A stretch of DNA of 64,000 bases from the NCBI RefSeq assembly GCF_040954835.1, contig NC_090699.1, forward strand, positions 14,687,817-14,751,816, given 5' to 3'. The notes below the pieces were generated by a model. The model was not told the origin of the DNA and did not search any database. It worked only from the letters and a program-made list of their open reading frames with translations. The translations under genes were made by a program, and so were the position numbers. Each line of letters starts with the position of its first letter. Position 1 is the stretch's first letter. The stretch comes from Lepisosteus oculatus. Lineage: Eukaryota; Chordata; Actinopteri; Semionotiformes; Lepisosteidae. Shown here piece after piece: positions 44,424-56,049 of this stretch.

Positions 44424-44900
44424 GATGGATACTTTATTGATCCCGTGAGGGAAATTGCAGTGCAACAGCAGCTCAACACAGCCACAGTCTAACGAATGAT
44501 ACAATAATAGTAATACAAGACATACAATACACTCAGCACAGTGAGAAGTGCACTAAAAGGAGCTACTCACAGTCCAGGACACACAAAGAACAAACCAGAA
44601 CAGTACACAAAAAAAAACATTGCACAATATGACTATAAATATAAATGTATTGCACAGGTCCCTGGCATATATTGCACAAAAATGGTTGTAAACGGGAAAA
44701 TAAAAAGAAAAGATGTAGCAGTTTACTGTTCAGGCCAGAAACAGGTCACTGTTTATCACATCTTCTACCATTATCTGGTGGAAGATGCGATAGTCTCTCT
44801 CAGCCTTGAGCTGGAAGGTCACACGAGACTTCTCCAGCAGATCTGTGATCAACACAAGACACTACCTGGAACAAACACTTGACATCTCACAAATACAGTC
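44424..44900 (-). mobile_element. LINE 3' region, minus strand
   Basis: It begins ATGGATACTTTATTGATCCC then GTGAGGGAAATTGCAGTGCA, the reversed 3' end typical of fish Rex/CR1-type LINEs. A partial copy of the same tail lies at 22995-23035. On the minus strand the following sequence is non-coding. Confidence 0.6.
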
Positions 44901-44904
44901 CCAA

Positions 44905-45190
44905 GCAGAAATCTGGCCCATCCATCTGTTTTCGAACCGCTTGACCAAATACAGGAGGGCGGGGGGGCCGTAGACAGGGTACAACCAGGAATGGGACACC
45001 AGTCCATTGCAGGGCAGACGGGCACACACTCCCATCGGGGAGTTCTTACACAGAGGGTGGTGGGAGTGTGGAACAAGCTGTCCAGCCACGTTGTTAAAGC
45101 CGATACCCTGGCTTCTTTTGAGCAACAGCTGTATGCGATGCTGGGGGTTGATGAGCTATTATCTACCACACAGGCCAGATGTGCCAGATA
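44905..45190. repeat. Composite of two dispersed repeats
   Basis: A reversed CCATCTGTTTTCGAACCGCT/GGGACACCAGTCCATTGCAG repeat is followed directly by a LINE tail (ACACAGAGGGTGGTGGGAGT, GTTAAAGCCGATACCCTGGC, GAGCAACAGCTGTATGCGAT). Confidence 0.6.
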
Positions 45191-45534
45191 GCCTCGTTGG
45201 TAAACTTTCTCCAGTGCTTGAGATGTGATGACGCCATCACAGTGCATTCCCTGGTTTAAAAGGAGCCCATTGTCCAGAATTACCCACTTTAAGACGAGCA
45301 CACACTCCTCCCAGGGCCAGTTTCCTGTCTTCCAGCTGTGGGAGGGTGCTTGCTTTTTCTTCAAGAACGTGTTTTCTCTTTAGCAGACCCCTCTGCTTTT
45401 AAGAGATTTTTCATTGATCAGTTTTGCTTTGTGGTTCTGCATCGTGTGTGCATTGCAGTGGTTTGTATCTACCAAAGAACTGGAGAAGGGATACCTGTGA
45501 GCCAGTTTCAGATCTCCACTGTATTTTCATAAGG

Positions 45535-45860
45535 AGATCTCGAGTAGTAGTGAGCATTGCTGCCTCACTGCCCTGGGTTTGATTTCTGGGGTGCTCTCTG
45601 TGTGGAGTTTGCATGTTCTCCCTGTGTTCTCATGTGCTCCAGTATGAGAGTGTGTGTCTGTGTGTGTCCTGTGATGGACCGGTGTCCTGTGCAGGGTGTG
45701 CGTCTGTGTGTCCTGTGATGGACTGGTGTCCTGTCCAGGGTGTGTCCTGCCTTGCTGTAGCTTACGAGGATGGGCTCTGTCTCCCCAGCCAGACTATAGT
45801 AAATGAAGAAGTTAGAAAATGGATTGTTGGACGAGCCGTCTCAGAAGCACAAACTGGCTG
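45535..45860 (+). repeat. Dispersed repeat, GTCCTGTGATGGACTGG type
   Basis: GTGTGGAGTTTGCATGTTCT, then GTCCTGTGATGGACCGGTGT and GTAAATGAAGAAGTTAGAAA; the same family as 20235-20705, with fewer tandem subunits. Confidence 0.6.
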
Positions 45861-46359
45861 ATGTGGTAAGTTGGTGTTTTTTTTAAACATTTTTGACACT
45901 TCAACGCCCAACCCGGAGGCAGAGCCATGTTTAAACAGCTGACGAGGCGACATATCAGTCCTTAGATGTATAATCGGAGTCGTTAACTGTTTTTCGCCAA
46001 ACCCCAGACGTGCTTCATGCTCACGATTTCAGAGTGACCTGGAACAGCAGCAGTTCTCAAGCCGGGTACTGCTGAGCGACGGCCGGCTCTGAAGCTCCAC
46101 CTGACCCGACCAACTGGTTTGTTTGAGACTTTCTCCGCACTCCGCCCTGACTTGGATCAGTACAGATCTTCACGGTAGCCGCTTCCTATAGAATCAGCAC
46201 ACCCCCACCCGCCCACTCAAAGATCAGGATACATCTTCTGTTTTAAAGCTTTTACTGTCTCTCTCCGGCCCCGTTCTCCATTGAATCACCAGTAGCTTCG
46301 CTTGGACATTTCGCTGCTGTATCACAGGGGTTTTAAAGGGACTCTGACCTAGAGCTACT

Positions 46360-46731
46360 CTCTTATTCGATTAAGCGCCTCCGTCGCGGTTCAGTTGCGT
46401 GCAGCTGCCTCCTAGTCCGCGGTGATTGGCCAGCCAGCGATCGCGTCACCACTCCTTTTGTGACGCAACATTCCGATTACGTCAACTTTTCCTCCTCGGT
46501 GTGTTGATCAGGATTGTTTTGGTTATTTCGTGGCGGCGACGTGTGTGTGTGTTTTTAAAAGCACGGGGCGCACCACCACCAGCGCGGTAGCTGTGCTGAT
46601 TTTCGGTTCCTGCAGGAGGGGAGGCGGTGTTTTTCCCTTTTTTTTCCGCTCACACTAGAGCAGAGCAGAGCTGAGCTGAGCTGCCGCCCCCGGGGACTGG
46701 GCGAGAGGCTTTGTCCGCGACAGACGGCGGC
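46360..46731 (+). promoter_or_regulatory. Promoter of the C2H2 zinc-finger gene
   Basis: CpG-rich DNA before the ATG at 46732, with an inverted CCAAT box (GTGATTGGCC, about 46421), and TGACGCAACA and ATTACGTCAA (CRE/ATF-like) near 46460-46485. No TATA box. The start site is not resolved. Confidence 0.55.
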
Positions 46732-49700
46732 ATGTCCGGCTCCGTAGCGGCGTTCCAAGCCCGGCTGGCCTCCGTCATGGACAGCCTGGCCAGGGCCGGC
46801 CTGTGCGAGATCACGAAGCTGTTCGAGGCCGAGATGTCTCGGACGCGGACGGAGAACGAGACCCTGAGGCGGAGGCTGGATCGGCTGGAGGCGGGCCAGG
46901 GGGCGCGGCGCGTGACCAGCCGCTGCGTGGGGGTGCAGGTTTGCGTGGACAGAGCTGGGACGGAGCCCACGGGCACGGCCGATGGTGAGAGCTTGGGAAG
47001 AGGTGTACGAGAAAACCAGTGTCGCGCCGTGCATCGTTTGTGAACGAAGCCGCGCAGACCTGCAGTCTTTCGTTATTCCCAAAGCGCCCGCCAGTCGCCG
47101 CAGGCGGGCGGGACCGGGCGGAGCTGTCGTTCCCACGTGCTTTTGTTGTGGTGCAGAAGTGTCTCTTGTTTCCACTTCTACTTGTAATCAGCGCCCGGGA
47201 CAGCGGACTTTAATTGGGTCATGAATGATAAGAATGTTAATTAATCAAATCCCCTCTAGTAGGCTTGTTCAACTGAAGGACCGCTTCATTACTGACTACT
47301 GATGGATAACTGCATGACATTCATTAGTATTTAAAACAAAAAACGCAAAGTGTTGTGAAGGTTTCCAAGCTCATCGATAAACTTGCAAAACTGCGGCGCA
47401 GCAAAACCGACATTTTGACGTTCTGAGCAGTGTTGCAGAGCAGTGGAAATCTGCACCTTCTTTTGCCTTGCTGTGATGTACCAGTAGTCTGATGACACCA
47501 TCGGGCATTACTCGAGGCAGTACATTTATGATCAAGTTCATTGTATTAGTTCTTGGAAGTCTTGGTAAAAGGTGATGCTTTAAGACTTTTTACTCTAAGC
47601 AGGGCTGTCCAGTCCTGGTCCTGCAGGGGTCAGTCAGTGTGTCTGCAGCAGGGCTGTCCAGTCCTGGTCCTGCAGGGGTCAGTCAGTGTGACTGCAGCAG
47701 GGCTGTACAGTCCTCGTCCTGCAGGGGTCAGTCAGTGTGTCTGCAGCAGGGCTGTCCAGTCCTGGTCCTGCAGGGGTCAGTCAGTGTGTCTGCAGCAGGG
47801 CTGTCCAGTCCTGGTCCTGGAGGGGTCAGTCAGTGTGTCTGAACCCAGGCTGTCCAGTCCTGGTCCTGGAGGGGTCAGTGTGTCTGCAGCAGGGCTGTCC
47901 AGTCCTGGTCCTGGAGGGGTCAGTCAGTGTGTCTGCAGCAGGGCTGTCCAGTCCTGGTCCTGGAGGGGTCAGTGTGTCTGCAGCAGGGCTGTCCAGTCCT
48001 GGTCCTGGAGGGGTCAGTCAGTGTGTCTGCAGCAGGGCTGTCCAGTCCTGGTCCTGGAGGGGTCAGTGTGTCTGTAGGGTATCCAGGTCTCTGCTTCAGA
48101 TCTGAGAGAAGCTGCTAAACTGCTCCAATGAAGCCAGTAACCAGCTGGGTCTGGGTTGGAGTGAAAACCTGGAGATGCACTGGCCCTCTGGGACCAGGCT
48201 GGGGCACCCCTGCTCAGACAGAAGCACCATGGGCTCTTAGTGCTCCTGATGTGGTTTTCTGTCTCCCCACAGCGGCGCAGACGGGCAGCTCCCCCGTGAT
48301 CGAGCGAGTCTTCGGACAGGACTGGAGCAGCGCTCTCTGGACAGACGGAGAGCTGGCGTCCGCAGGCGGGCTCAGTCCGGAGCGGCCTGCAGTCCGGATT
48401 CCAGGAAGCAGGTCCCTCCCTCGCAGCCGGGAAGAGGCCGGAGAGCCGCTGGCGGGGGTAGGCTGGGGACAAGCTGGACAAAAGTTCAAGACGCCGATTA
48501 AAATTTAGGAACGAGTAAAAAGTGAATTCCGTGTTGCAAAATAGAAAGGGGGAAGGGCTGTTGAGCTGTTTCCTCTGGTTTCTCTGGTTTCCATCCACAG
48601 TCCAAAGATATACTGGTAGGTTAAATGGTTTTTAGGAAAATGGGCCTGATGTGACCAGTCAGTGTGTCTGCAGCAGGGCTGTCCAGTCCTGGTCCTGGAG
48701 GGGTCAGTCAGTGTGTCTGCAGCAGGGCTGTCCAGTCCTGGTCCTGGAGGGGTCAGTCAGTGTGTCTGCAGCAGGGCTGTCCAGTCCTGGTCCTGCAGGG
48801 GTCAGTCAGTGTGTCTGCAGCAGGGCTGTCCAGTCCTGGTCCTGGAGGGGTCAGTCAGTGTGTCTGAACCCAGGCTGTCCAGTCCTGGTCCTGGAGGGGT
48901 CAGTCAGTGTGTCTGAACCCAGGCTGTCCAGTCCTGGTCCTGGAGGGGTCAGTCAGTGTGTCTGCAGCAGGGCTGTCCAGTCCTGGTCCTGGAGGGGGTC
49001 AGTCAGTGTGTCTGAACCCAGGCTGTCCAGTCCTGGTCCTGGAGGGGTCAGTCAGTGTGTCTGCAGCAGGGCTGTCCAGTCCTGGTCCTGGAGGGGTCAG
49101 TCAGTGTGTCTGCAGCAGGGCTGTCCATTTCTGGTCCTGGAGGGGTCAGTCAGTGTGTCTGCAGCAGGGCTGTCCAGTCCTGGTCCTGGAGGGGTCAGTC
49201 AGTGTGTCTGCAGCAGGGCTGTCCAGTCCTGGTCCTGGAGGGGTCAGTCAGTGTGTCTGCAGCAGGGCTGTCCAGTCCTGGTCCTGGAGGGGTCAGTCAG
49301 TGTGTCTGCAGCAGGGCTGTCCATTTCTGGTCCTGGAGGGGTCAGTCAGTGTGTCTGCAGCGGGGCTGTCCAGTCCTGGTCCTGGAGGGGTCAGTCAGCG
49401 TGTCTGCAGCGGGGCTGTCCAGTCGGGTCCTGGGTAAGCCCGAGCTGCGCCCGCCTGCCCACTATCCGGGTTGGATTAAACGCTGCTCTTCCTTTGTTGT
49501 TGCAGCTCCCAGCCGCGGACGAGCGCTGGCCCGGACTGCAGCAGGGCTCCGGGGAGCCGGCCAGTCAGCACGGTGACGAGCCGCGGGAGGGGGAGAGAGG
49601 CGTGGCGGAAGACAGGCGTGCCAAGACGGGCGGGGGTGGCCCAAGCCCGTCTGGGGCCATGCAGGGGCCTGTGCGCTGTAAAGAGGAGCAGGAGTCCCAG

Positions 49701-50489
49701 CCCCTCTGTGTGAAAGAGGAGGCGGAGCCCCAGCCCGTCCAGAGCTGGAAGGGTCCCCCTCTGGGCTCCGGGGACCTCGGCGTTAACGGGCCGGACCGCA
49801 GGCGTGTCAAAGAGGAGCCCGAGCGCCAGGCTGCCCGCGGCGAGGAGGAGGGGTCGCGGGCGGCCACTTTGACGAGACCATGGTGCCCGGGGCCGGACAG
49901 CGAGCCGCCGCCGCCGCCGCCGCCACGCGGGCCCTGCGGCCCCCCCGCCCCGCCTGCCGAGAGCGAGGGCGCGGCCCCCCCACTCCGCTGCGCCCACTGC
50001 GACAAGAGCTTCCGCCGCCCCGCCGACCTCAAGAGGCACAGGCACACGCACACGGGCGAGAGGCCGCACGGCTGCGCGGTGTGCGGGAAGAGCTTCCGGG
50101 TCAAGGGCTCGCTCCGGGACCACCTGCGCACGCACACGGGGGAGCGGCCCTTCGGCTGCGCCCAGTGCGGCAGGAGCTTCTCCCTGAAGGCCAACTTCAA
50201 GAAGCACCAGCGCACGCACACGGGGGAGAAGCCCTACCGCTGCGGCCACTGCGGCAAGGGCTTCCCGGAGAACATCTACCTCAAGATCCACCAGCGCACG
50301 CACACGGGCGAGAAGCCCTACCGCTGCGCCCACTGCGGCAAGCCCTTCCGGCGCACAACGGACCTCCGCCGGCACGAGCGCACGCACACGGGCGAGAAGC
50401 CGCACCGCTGCGCCCACTGCGGCAAGGGCTTCAGCCGCTCGGAAAACCTGCGCGTGCACCTGCTCAACACCTGCGGCAAGAAGACGTAG
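46732..50489 (+). CDS. C2H2 zinc-finger transcription factor, six fingers
   Basis: Exons 46732-46984 (phase 1 out), 48273-48457 (phase 1 in, phase 0 out) and 49506-50489: 473 residues. Exon 1 encodes FQARLASVMDSLA, EITKLFEAEM and a short coiled coil ending ENETLRRRLDRLEAG, the N-terminus common to many fish C2H2 genes. Exon 2 carries VIERVFGQDWSSALW, the module shared with the PRDM9-like gene. Exon 3 starts with acidic KEE and VKEE motifs (SUMO-acceptor-like) and a poly-Pro tract. Six fingers follow from about residue 305, joined mostly by HTGE(K/R)P linkers; finger 6 ends H-x4-C (C2HC). Predicted to be a nuclear sequence-specific DNA-binding regulator. The ATG at 46732 is preferred as the first in good context. 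ATTAAA signals follow at 50651 and 50676. Confidence 0.9.
47600..48212 (+). repeat. MITE-like element whose left end has expanded into a 49-bp minisatellite
   Basis: About ten copies of a roughly 49-base unit (CAGGGCTGTCCAGTCCTGGT then CCTGGAGGGGTCAGTCAGTG and TGTCTGCAG) run to about 48075. They are followed by TGAAGCCAGTAACCAGCTGG, GGAGTGAAAACCTGGAGATG, CACTGGCCCTCTGGGACCAG and GCTGGGGCACCCCTG. The end is an inverted copy of the unit start, as in terminal-inverted-repeat elements. It lies in intron 1 of the ZNF gene. Confidence 0.8.
48655..49430 (+). repeat. 49-bp minisatellite in intron 2 of the ZNF gene
   Basis: About 16 copies of the same 49-base unit as in intron 1, including the rare GAACCCAGG variant. 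Since 49 is not a multiple of three, the long frame across it cycles through three peptide phases; it is not an exon extension. Confidence 0.93.
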
Positions 50490-50650
50490 CGCTTGCGGGG
50501 GGGCTGGGCCCCTCACCTCCGGGCTGCACGGCTGCTGGGCTGCATGAGGGGAATGTGGGCGAAACCTTACCTGGACTGGAAACGCGTGAACTGCTGAGAT
50601 ACTGTGGGCATGCTGACGGCACTCCAGGAGTGTCCAGTGTGTCATGTTTT

Positions 50651-50681
50651 ATTAAAAACCAATTGTTTTTTAAGGATTAAA
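50651..50681 (+). terminator. Polyadenylation signals of the ZNF gene
   Basis: Two ATTAAA hexamers, at 50651-50656 and 50676-50681, about 160-190 bases after the stop, with T-rich sequence between. A common variant signal; likely the gene end. Confidence 0.5.
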
Positions 50682-50689
50682 TGTGCTTT

Positions 50690-51745
50690 TTGCACCAGTG
50701 GAGGGGTAGCTTCTTGCCGTCTTCATGGACTTAAGTATGAGTGTGGATGTTGTGTCGTCACGTACATCTCCTAGATGGAGTAGGGAAACAATCGATGAGG
50801 CCAGCAAAATGAGAGGATGCGGAGTTAAAAGTGTAAAGCGAAGAGTGAAACGTTTATTCTGAAACTACAGGCCCAGTACTGGCTGATTTTGGACCGGGAA
50901 GTGGAGTACAGATAAAGGGTGATTGCTCAGGGGGTGGTGATGTTAGTAGTGGGGTACCTCTAGGACCACTGATCTCATGATCCAGACTCTGGTACAGTTA
51001 CAGATATTACAGGAATTACAGATATGAGATGGAGAATGCCGAGACTGAAGAATGGAATTAGCTGTGCAGGCTTGGGAATATATTGACCATGTTCGTCAAT
51101 TACACAGACGTTCGATCAATTTCCGCAGTACAGTAAGAAAAAAAGCAGGTATCAGTGTGCAATGAACAGAAAGAACTAGTTCAGAATTGGTAGCAATTGA
51201 AAGCAGGTTTTGAGGTGAGATTTAAAAACATCAGCAGAAAGGGGGAGTCCTTGATTGGAAGAGCCAGGAAGAGTGATTCAAAAACTAGCGGCTTCCACTG
51301 GGAGTTTAGGTCAGGCCACACAGAGACCGCAGAATTGATCAGGGTTTTTCTTACAGCGCTGGAGGACCAGCCTCTCTCTGTACGGTGCGTAAGGAGTGTT
51401 CCTGGAGAAGCACAGAGCCACAGGGCTTTATAAGGACACCCGCACAGGGGTGTGGGGGAAGTTATTTTGTTAGGATGGGCAGAGCTCTTTCTTCTGTATA
51501 GAAACAGATGATTGGAGGTGCCCTCTCCACGGCCAGCCTTACTCCTCCATGAACTCAGGTTTGCCCAGAGCTCTCTGAGAGCCGTTACTTAGCTAGAGGG
51601 ATAGTGGCCCGCTTCTTCCACGCTCATCTCCCCCGAGATCCGCAGGGAGCCCCACAAACCCACAGCCCCCTAACGTAGGGTGTAGGGTCCGTCAGATTTG
51701 GAGGAGCCTAGAGCCAGCGGAACTAAGTGAGCAAACTGGGACTCT
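50690..51745. other. Intergenic, probably old LINE sequence
   Basis: No host exon. The style of 51180-51430 (purine-rich, with GGAGTCCTTGATTGG) and its position beside minus-strand LINE sequence at 52.6 kb suggest decayed element DNA, but no motif proves it. Confidence 0.25.
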
Positions 51746-51747
51746 TG

Positions 51748-52010
51748 AAGATCACTTTATTGGCCCTATACAATCTCTTGAATTAGGAATGTGTCTTTTC
51801 TCAGACCCCAGCTTGCTCTCCATGAGACACACAGACAGGGAGAGAAGCTGGGGGTCAGAGCGCAGGGTCAGCCATTTATACAGCACCCCTGGAGCAGCTG
51901 GGGTGAAGGGCCTCGCTCAGGGTCCCCATGGAGTAGGATTCCTCTGCCGGCCGTGGGATTCGAACTGGGACTCTGGAACAGGCGACAGACCTGCCCGGTA
52001 TGTCGAAAAC
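51748..52010 (-). mobile_element. tRNA-derived SINE, minus strand
   Basis: Reverse complement of the 22766 family: ACTTTATTGGCCCTATACAA, then CCCCAGCTTGCTCTCCATGA, GCATTT-type core and GATTCGAACTGGGACTCT (reversed B box). Fairly complete. Confidence 0.75.
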
Positions 52011-52589
52011 TGCATCTACTTATGTTTACGACGTTGTTGCGCTTATGCTTTGGGGTTACTGTGTTACAACACTGTGGTACCTTGGCGGGTTTTTACCATT
52101 CTCCGGCCCAAGACGTGCACAATAAAGAGCAGACGTCTGCGAGACCTGTCCGCCTCTGTCCCTGGTTTGGCGTAGCACTGCCGAGAGCATTCCAAGGGCC
52201 AGTTATCTCCCCAGTGCGCTGCGCGGAGTCACGCTCACCACTCGCGTGCAGCACCTGGCTCATCAATAAGAGTGTTTTCAAGTCAGTTCTGTAAGAGACT
52301 GGTAGCCCGTGCTAGAGGTTCAGCACAGGAGAAATCAGACTTGGTCAGCACTCGAGCAGCGCGGCTCTGGACGTGCCGGACTTTCTGAAGTCCTTTCTGA
52401 GATGGTCAGAGCTGCCAAAGCGTTGTAGGAGTCTGGGCTTGAGGAGACAGAAGCCCGCAGAAAGAGGGATAAGTGGTCTTCAACAGGATGTGTTTCACAA
52501 ATGGATGGAGGATGTGCTGGAGACTTTGTGGACATGTGATTCGAAAGCCGGGGAAGAGTGAAAAATCACCTGGAAGGCTTTCAGGATTT

Positions 52590-52900
52590 TCAGGGAACAA
52601 TTTCTGTGTCACCACAAGTAACTTGTAGACGGTCTAATTTTGCAACTTGAACGCCGATCAAAATCACCTCGGCTTCATTCTTCTTTATTTGCCGATCATT
52701 TTGAGCCATCCACCACTGTGTATCTTCAAGACGTTCGATCAGTGTTGATCGAGCAGTCTGAGGGTTAGGTGATGTATCTGTTTGCAGGCAGAACTGAGTA
52801 TCATCAGCATAACAGTGGTAGTCGAGTTCTGCTCTGATAAACTGGCCTAAGGGCAACACATGAACATTGAAAAGTTGAGGGTCAAGGATTAAGCCCTGGG
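52590..52900 (-). mobile_element. L2/Maui-like LINE reverse-transcriptase fragment, minus strand
   Basis: The minus strand encodes LPLGQFI, YHCYADDTQFCLQ (the RT catalytic YADD box) and WMAQN. Flanking minus-strand sequence up to about 53470, including a stretch near 53400 with GTCAAACGCTGCTGAAAGGT, may belong to the same decayed element. Confidence 0.75.
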
Positions 52901-52904
52901 GGAC

Positions 52905-54590
52905 TTCGGAGATGACAGGGGCCGGATCTGATTTAATATTGCCAAATTGTCTGTTAGAAAGTTAGGACTTAAACCACTGCAGTACTTTGCCCCTTAGAAT
53001 TGCATAATGCTGGAGTCGGTTCATGGATTTCACTAGGAGCGACACCACCCAAGCTGAAAGCATCATGGACTGAAATTTTGGCTTAAACCGCTTGGCTGAA
53101 GGCTGGCCTCCCGGGCCTTAGGACAAGGAGACCAGGACCCCCATGCAAGGGGCAGCTGCAGAGGTGGAGGTGGGATACAAGAGACATACGAAAGAGAGAG
53201 ATTTTTATTTGCTTTGGCAACACTGATTGTACCCATCAGTCATGCTAATAAAGCACCTTGAATTGAATTGAGATAGGGATCTCGTAGGTATTTCTAGAGT
53301 TTGGGAGAAGAATGGATTGTCAGGAGCGATGGCTGATTACTGACAGCTGAGGCTGATTGAACTTGGTTGTTGTCATCCCTCCTGATCTTTTGTTAGAAAC
53401 TCCATGACGGTGTCAAACGCTGCTGAAAGGTCTGAGAGAGTGAGAGTGGAGGGAGAGCCAGCATCGGCAGAGGGGAGAGGGTCATTAGCAGCTTTCACCA
53501 CAGCAGTTTCAGGACTCTAGGCAGCCCTAAACCCCGATGGGCAGGTTTCGCACAAGGAGTTCAGACTTTATACAAGCAATTGGGATGTTTCCATGTGTTC
53601 CAGTAGTTTTGCTAAGGTGAAACTTTAAAGTAGGGGTAACATTTTAAGATCGACATTGATTGAGGCAAGACTTTTTCAAAAGAGGGGTCATGCTCAGTTG
53701 TGGGGGAGTTGATGAAGTGGATGGGGATGAGATTATTATAGAACAAATGGTAGGAGCTAGTTCTGAGAAACCCCTCCTACCTACTTGAGAACTACATATA
53801 GAAAACTGTTGTTCATATTTCCATTCAGAGCTAAATGAGTCAGAGCAGAGGGGGTCAAGCTCTGAAAGTCTGAAAGCATGGCTCCAGAGTAAACTGAAGA
53901 ATAAAGAATTGGCAAGGCTTATCAGTTACATTTGTTATGGTCTGCCCAATAGTGTTGATCTTATTCTGAACAAGATATAGGAACCTGTTCCATAACTTGA
54001 CTGAGGGAGTGAGAGGAGATCTAACAGGGACTAAAAGCTGGCTTACGTTCCAAAAGAGATGTAAAGTCATTTTCCGTGACAGAACGGGCCGACCTCAGGT
54101 CGTTATTGTGACTGGATAAATGGTGTTTATAAAGCCTCAAGGTGAACTGAGAACCCTTTTTCCCCCACATACATGTCTGCAGCCAGGGGTGTCCATAATT
54201 CATAGCTCATCAGCAAACCAAGGAGAGGACCTGGCATTTGAGACCCATCGAGCTGTGAAGGTAGTACTGAGTGCAATCTTAGCACGATCTTCAGGCAGCT
54301 CATTTAGAGAGGGCTGATGATGTGCGGACTGAAACAGACCGGTTGTGGTCTAAAGGGTGAGTCGGGTACATGTGTGTGCCGAGATAAACCTAAACAAGTC
54401 TTAACTTAGACACTCCGCGAACTGCAACGCTATATTTCGGAGTTAGACTCAGCGTCGATGAGTGCATTTCACACCACAATAAAAGTAAAATGTGCACAGT
54501 AACTTGTAAAACGTCCGGTTTACATCACAAAATAGCCGAAAAAAGACAGGTATGTGTAGCTCCATATTCTGTGATTCACAGCGAGGCAAC
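52905..54590. other. Repeat-derived region, no gene
   Basis: Many stops in all frames. Contains LINE-like stretches (53380-53700) on the minus strand. No host exon or RNA gene seen. Confidence 0.3.
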
Positions 54591-54599
54591 TAAACTTCT

Positions 54600-54835
54600 G
54601 GTGAGGGTGATGTGGCTTTTTACATTGTAAACAAGCAGGCTTGTGAGTACATCTCTTTTAATCCACTAGAAATATTGCTCTCCAATTCAAGAGTGTTTTG
54701 CCGCCAAATATTACTTGTTAACTCTGCATGCAGATCACGTTGGAACATTTCTGCAGTGAAATGTCTGCTGCACAACCTGTACTTATTCATGCGTACATCA
54801 GATTGCATTAGTCAGTACAGGGACTGCTGTGACTC
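54600..54835 (-). mobile_element. THAP-domain transposon fragment, minus strand
   Basis: The minus strand encodes NKYRLCSRHFTAEMFQRDL, the C-x2-H plus following F of a THAP zinc finger as in P-element/Kolobok-type transposases. A diverged copy lies on the plus strand at 61905-62110. Confidence 0.55.
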
Positions 54836-55149
54836 AAGACAGGGGTGAGGTTGATCTGCGGGAATTCAATAAGGACTGCCTTTGTTTTCTTCAAATAGAG
54901 GAGTTTATTAGGTAAAAAAATAATACAAACAAAAAGGCCTATGGAAAGACAGAAAGAGAAAAGGTTGGAAAGTAGCTACGTTACAGAAGAACTAAGTGCC
55001 GGTAAACATGAATTCCAATGTGAGGCAAAAGGCATAAAGTGACATTAAATTCTTATCCAGATAACCATTTTACACCGTCTCTATCAAGCAGTGAACCCAA
55101 GCACAAGATAAATGTGAACTATCCCTGTAGGAGGTGCACAGTGCACAGA

Positions 55150-56045
55150 CTGGAGAAGCCTGGTGTTTTCACCAGGCTTGGATCACCACAGAGCTGTGTC
55201 TTGTCCCCTCTACTGTACATTTACAGTAATGAGACTTCTCATTAAGTTTGCTGATGACACAGCTCTGGTCAGTTTATTAAAGGACACAGCATACCATCAT
55301 GGGCCCATTCTAAATGATTTTACTCACTGGTGCAACGAGTTCTCCCTAAAGTTAAATGTTTCAAAAACAAAGGAACAGGTTATTCATTTTAGGAAAAATC
55401 CCACAGCCCCTCAACCCACTACAATTGATGGTCAGCCTGTTGAAATTGTCGACGACTGTAAGTACCTGGGACTGGTCATCGCCAAAAACCTGAAATGGGA
55501 CAAATGCTGTGACACGATCTATGAAAAAGGCCAACAGAGACTCTTCTTTCTTTGGAAACTCAGCTACTTTAAGGTAGATAAAACTATTCTTACACAATCA
55601 TTCATTTAAAGTGTCTTAACATACTGCTTCACTTGTGGGCTTGGCAACATAAGTACCGGTAATTGTAATAGGCTGGGTAAATTAGTCAATATAAGTGGCA
55701 AAATAATCAGGAATAATCAAATCAACTTAAGCATCCTCTACACACAGAGGGTGACTAAGAAAGCCAAAAGCATCAGGGAGTGTGTGTCTCACCCCCTCCA
55801 TTGTGAATTCACACTTCTCTCACCTGGGAGACGCCTCTGTGCCCCCAGGTGTAAAACCACCAGACTCAGGAAATCTTTCATCCCCACTGCGATCACACTC
55901 TTAATGCAAAGTAACCACTTTGTCTCTTGTCTCTTTCTCCTGTAACACTGCTGTATTCTCTTCCCTTTGATGTGCATTGTCACTGGGTTGTGTTTGACTG
56001 TGCCGTAAAACAAATTTCCCCTAGGGGGCAGCAAAGCTTGAATTG
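55150..56045 (+). mobile_element. Rex1/CR1-like LINE, 3' part of ORF2
   Basis: In two frames: GSPQSCVLSPLLY, then LIKFADDTALVSLL (RT catalytic box), WCNEFSLKLNVSKTKE and YLGLVIAKNLKWD, and about 100 residues later SLHPL-type C-terminal region with CVSHPLHCEF, LLSPGRRLCAPR and SFIPTAITLL. A frameshift separates the first motif from the FADD box, and further stops lie near 55608. Ends CCCCTAGGGGGCAGCAAAG. Inactive. Confidence 0.8.
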
Positions 56046-56049
56046 AATT

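Noticed and set aside
48651-49505. Upstream extension of the ZNF finger exon through the 49-bp repeat
   Set aside because: A consensus acceptor (TTGTTGTTGCAG, then 49506) joins in phase with exon 2. The repeat peptide cycles through three frames and also occurs in intron 1 without coding context.
49476-50645. 389-codon minus-strand frame opposite the ZNF finger exon
   Set aside because: Antisense shadow of a GC-rich finger array; Ala/Val/Arg-rich, no domain, no splice or promoter context.
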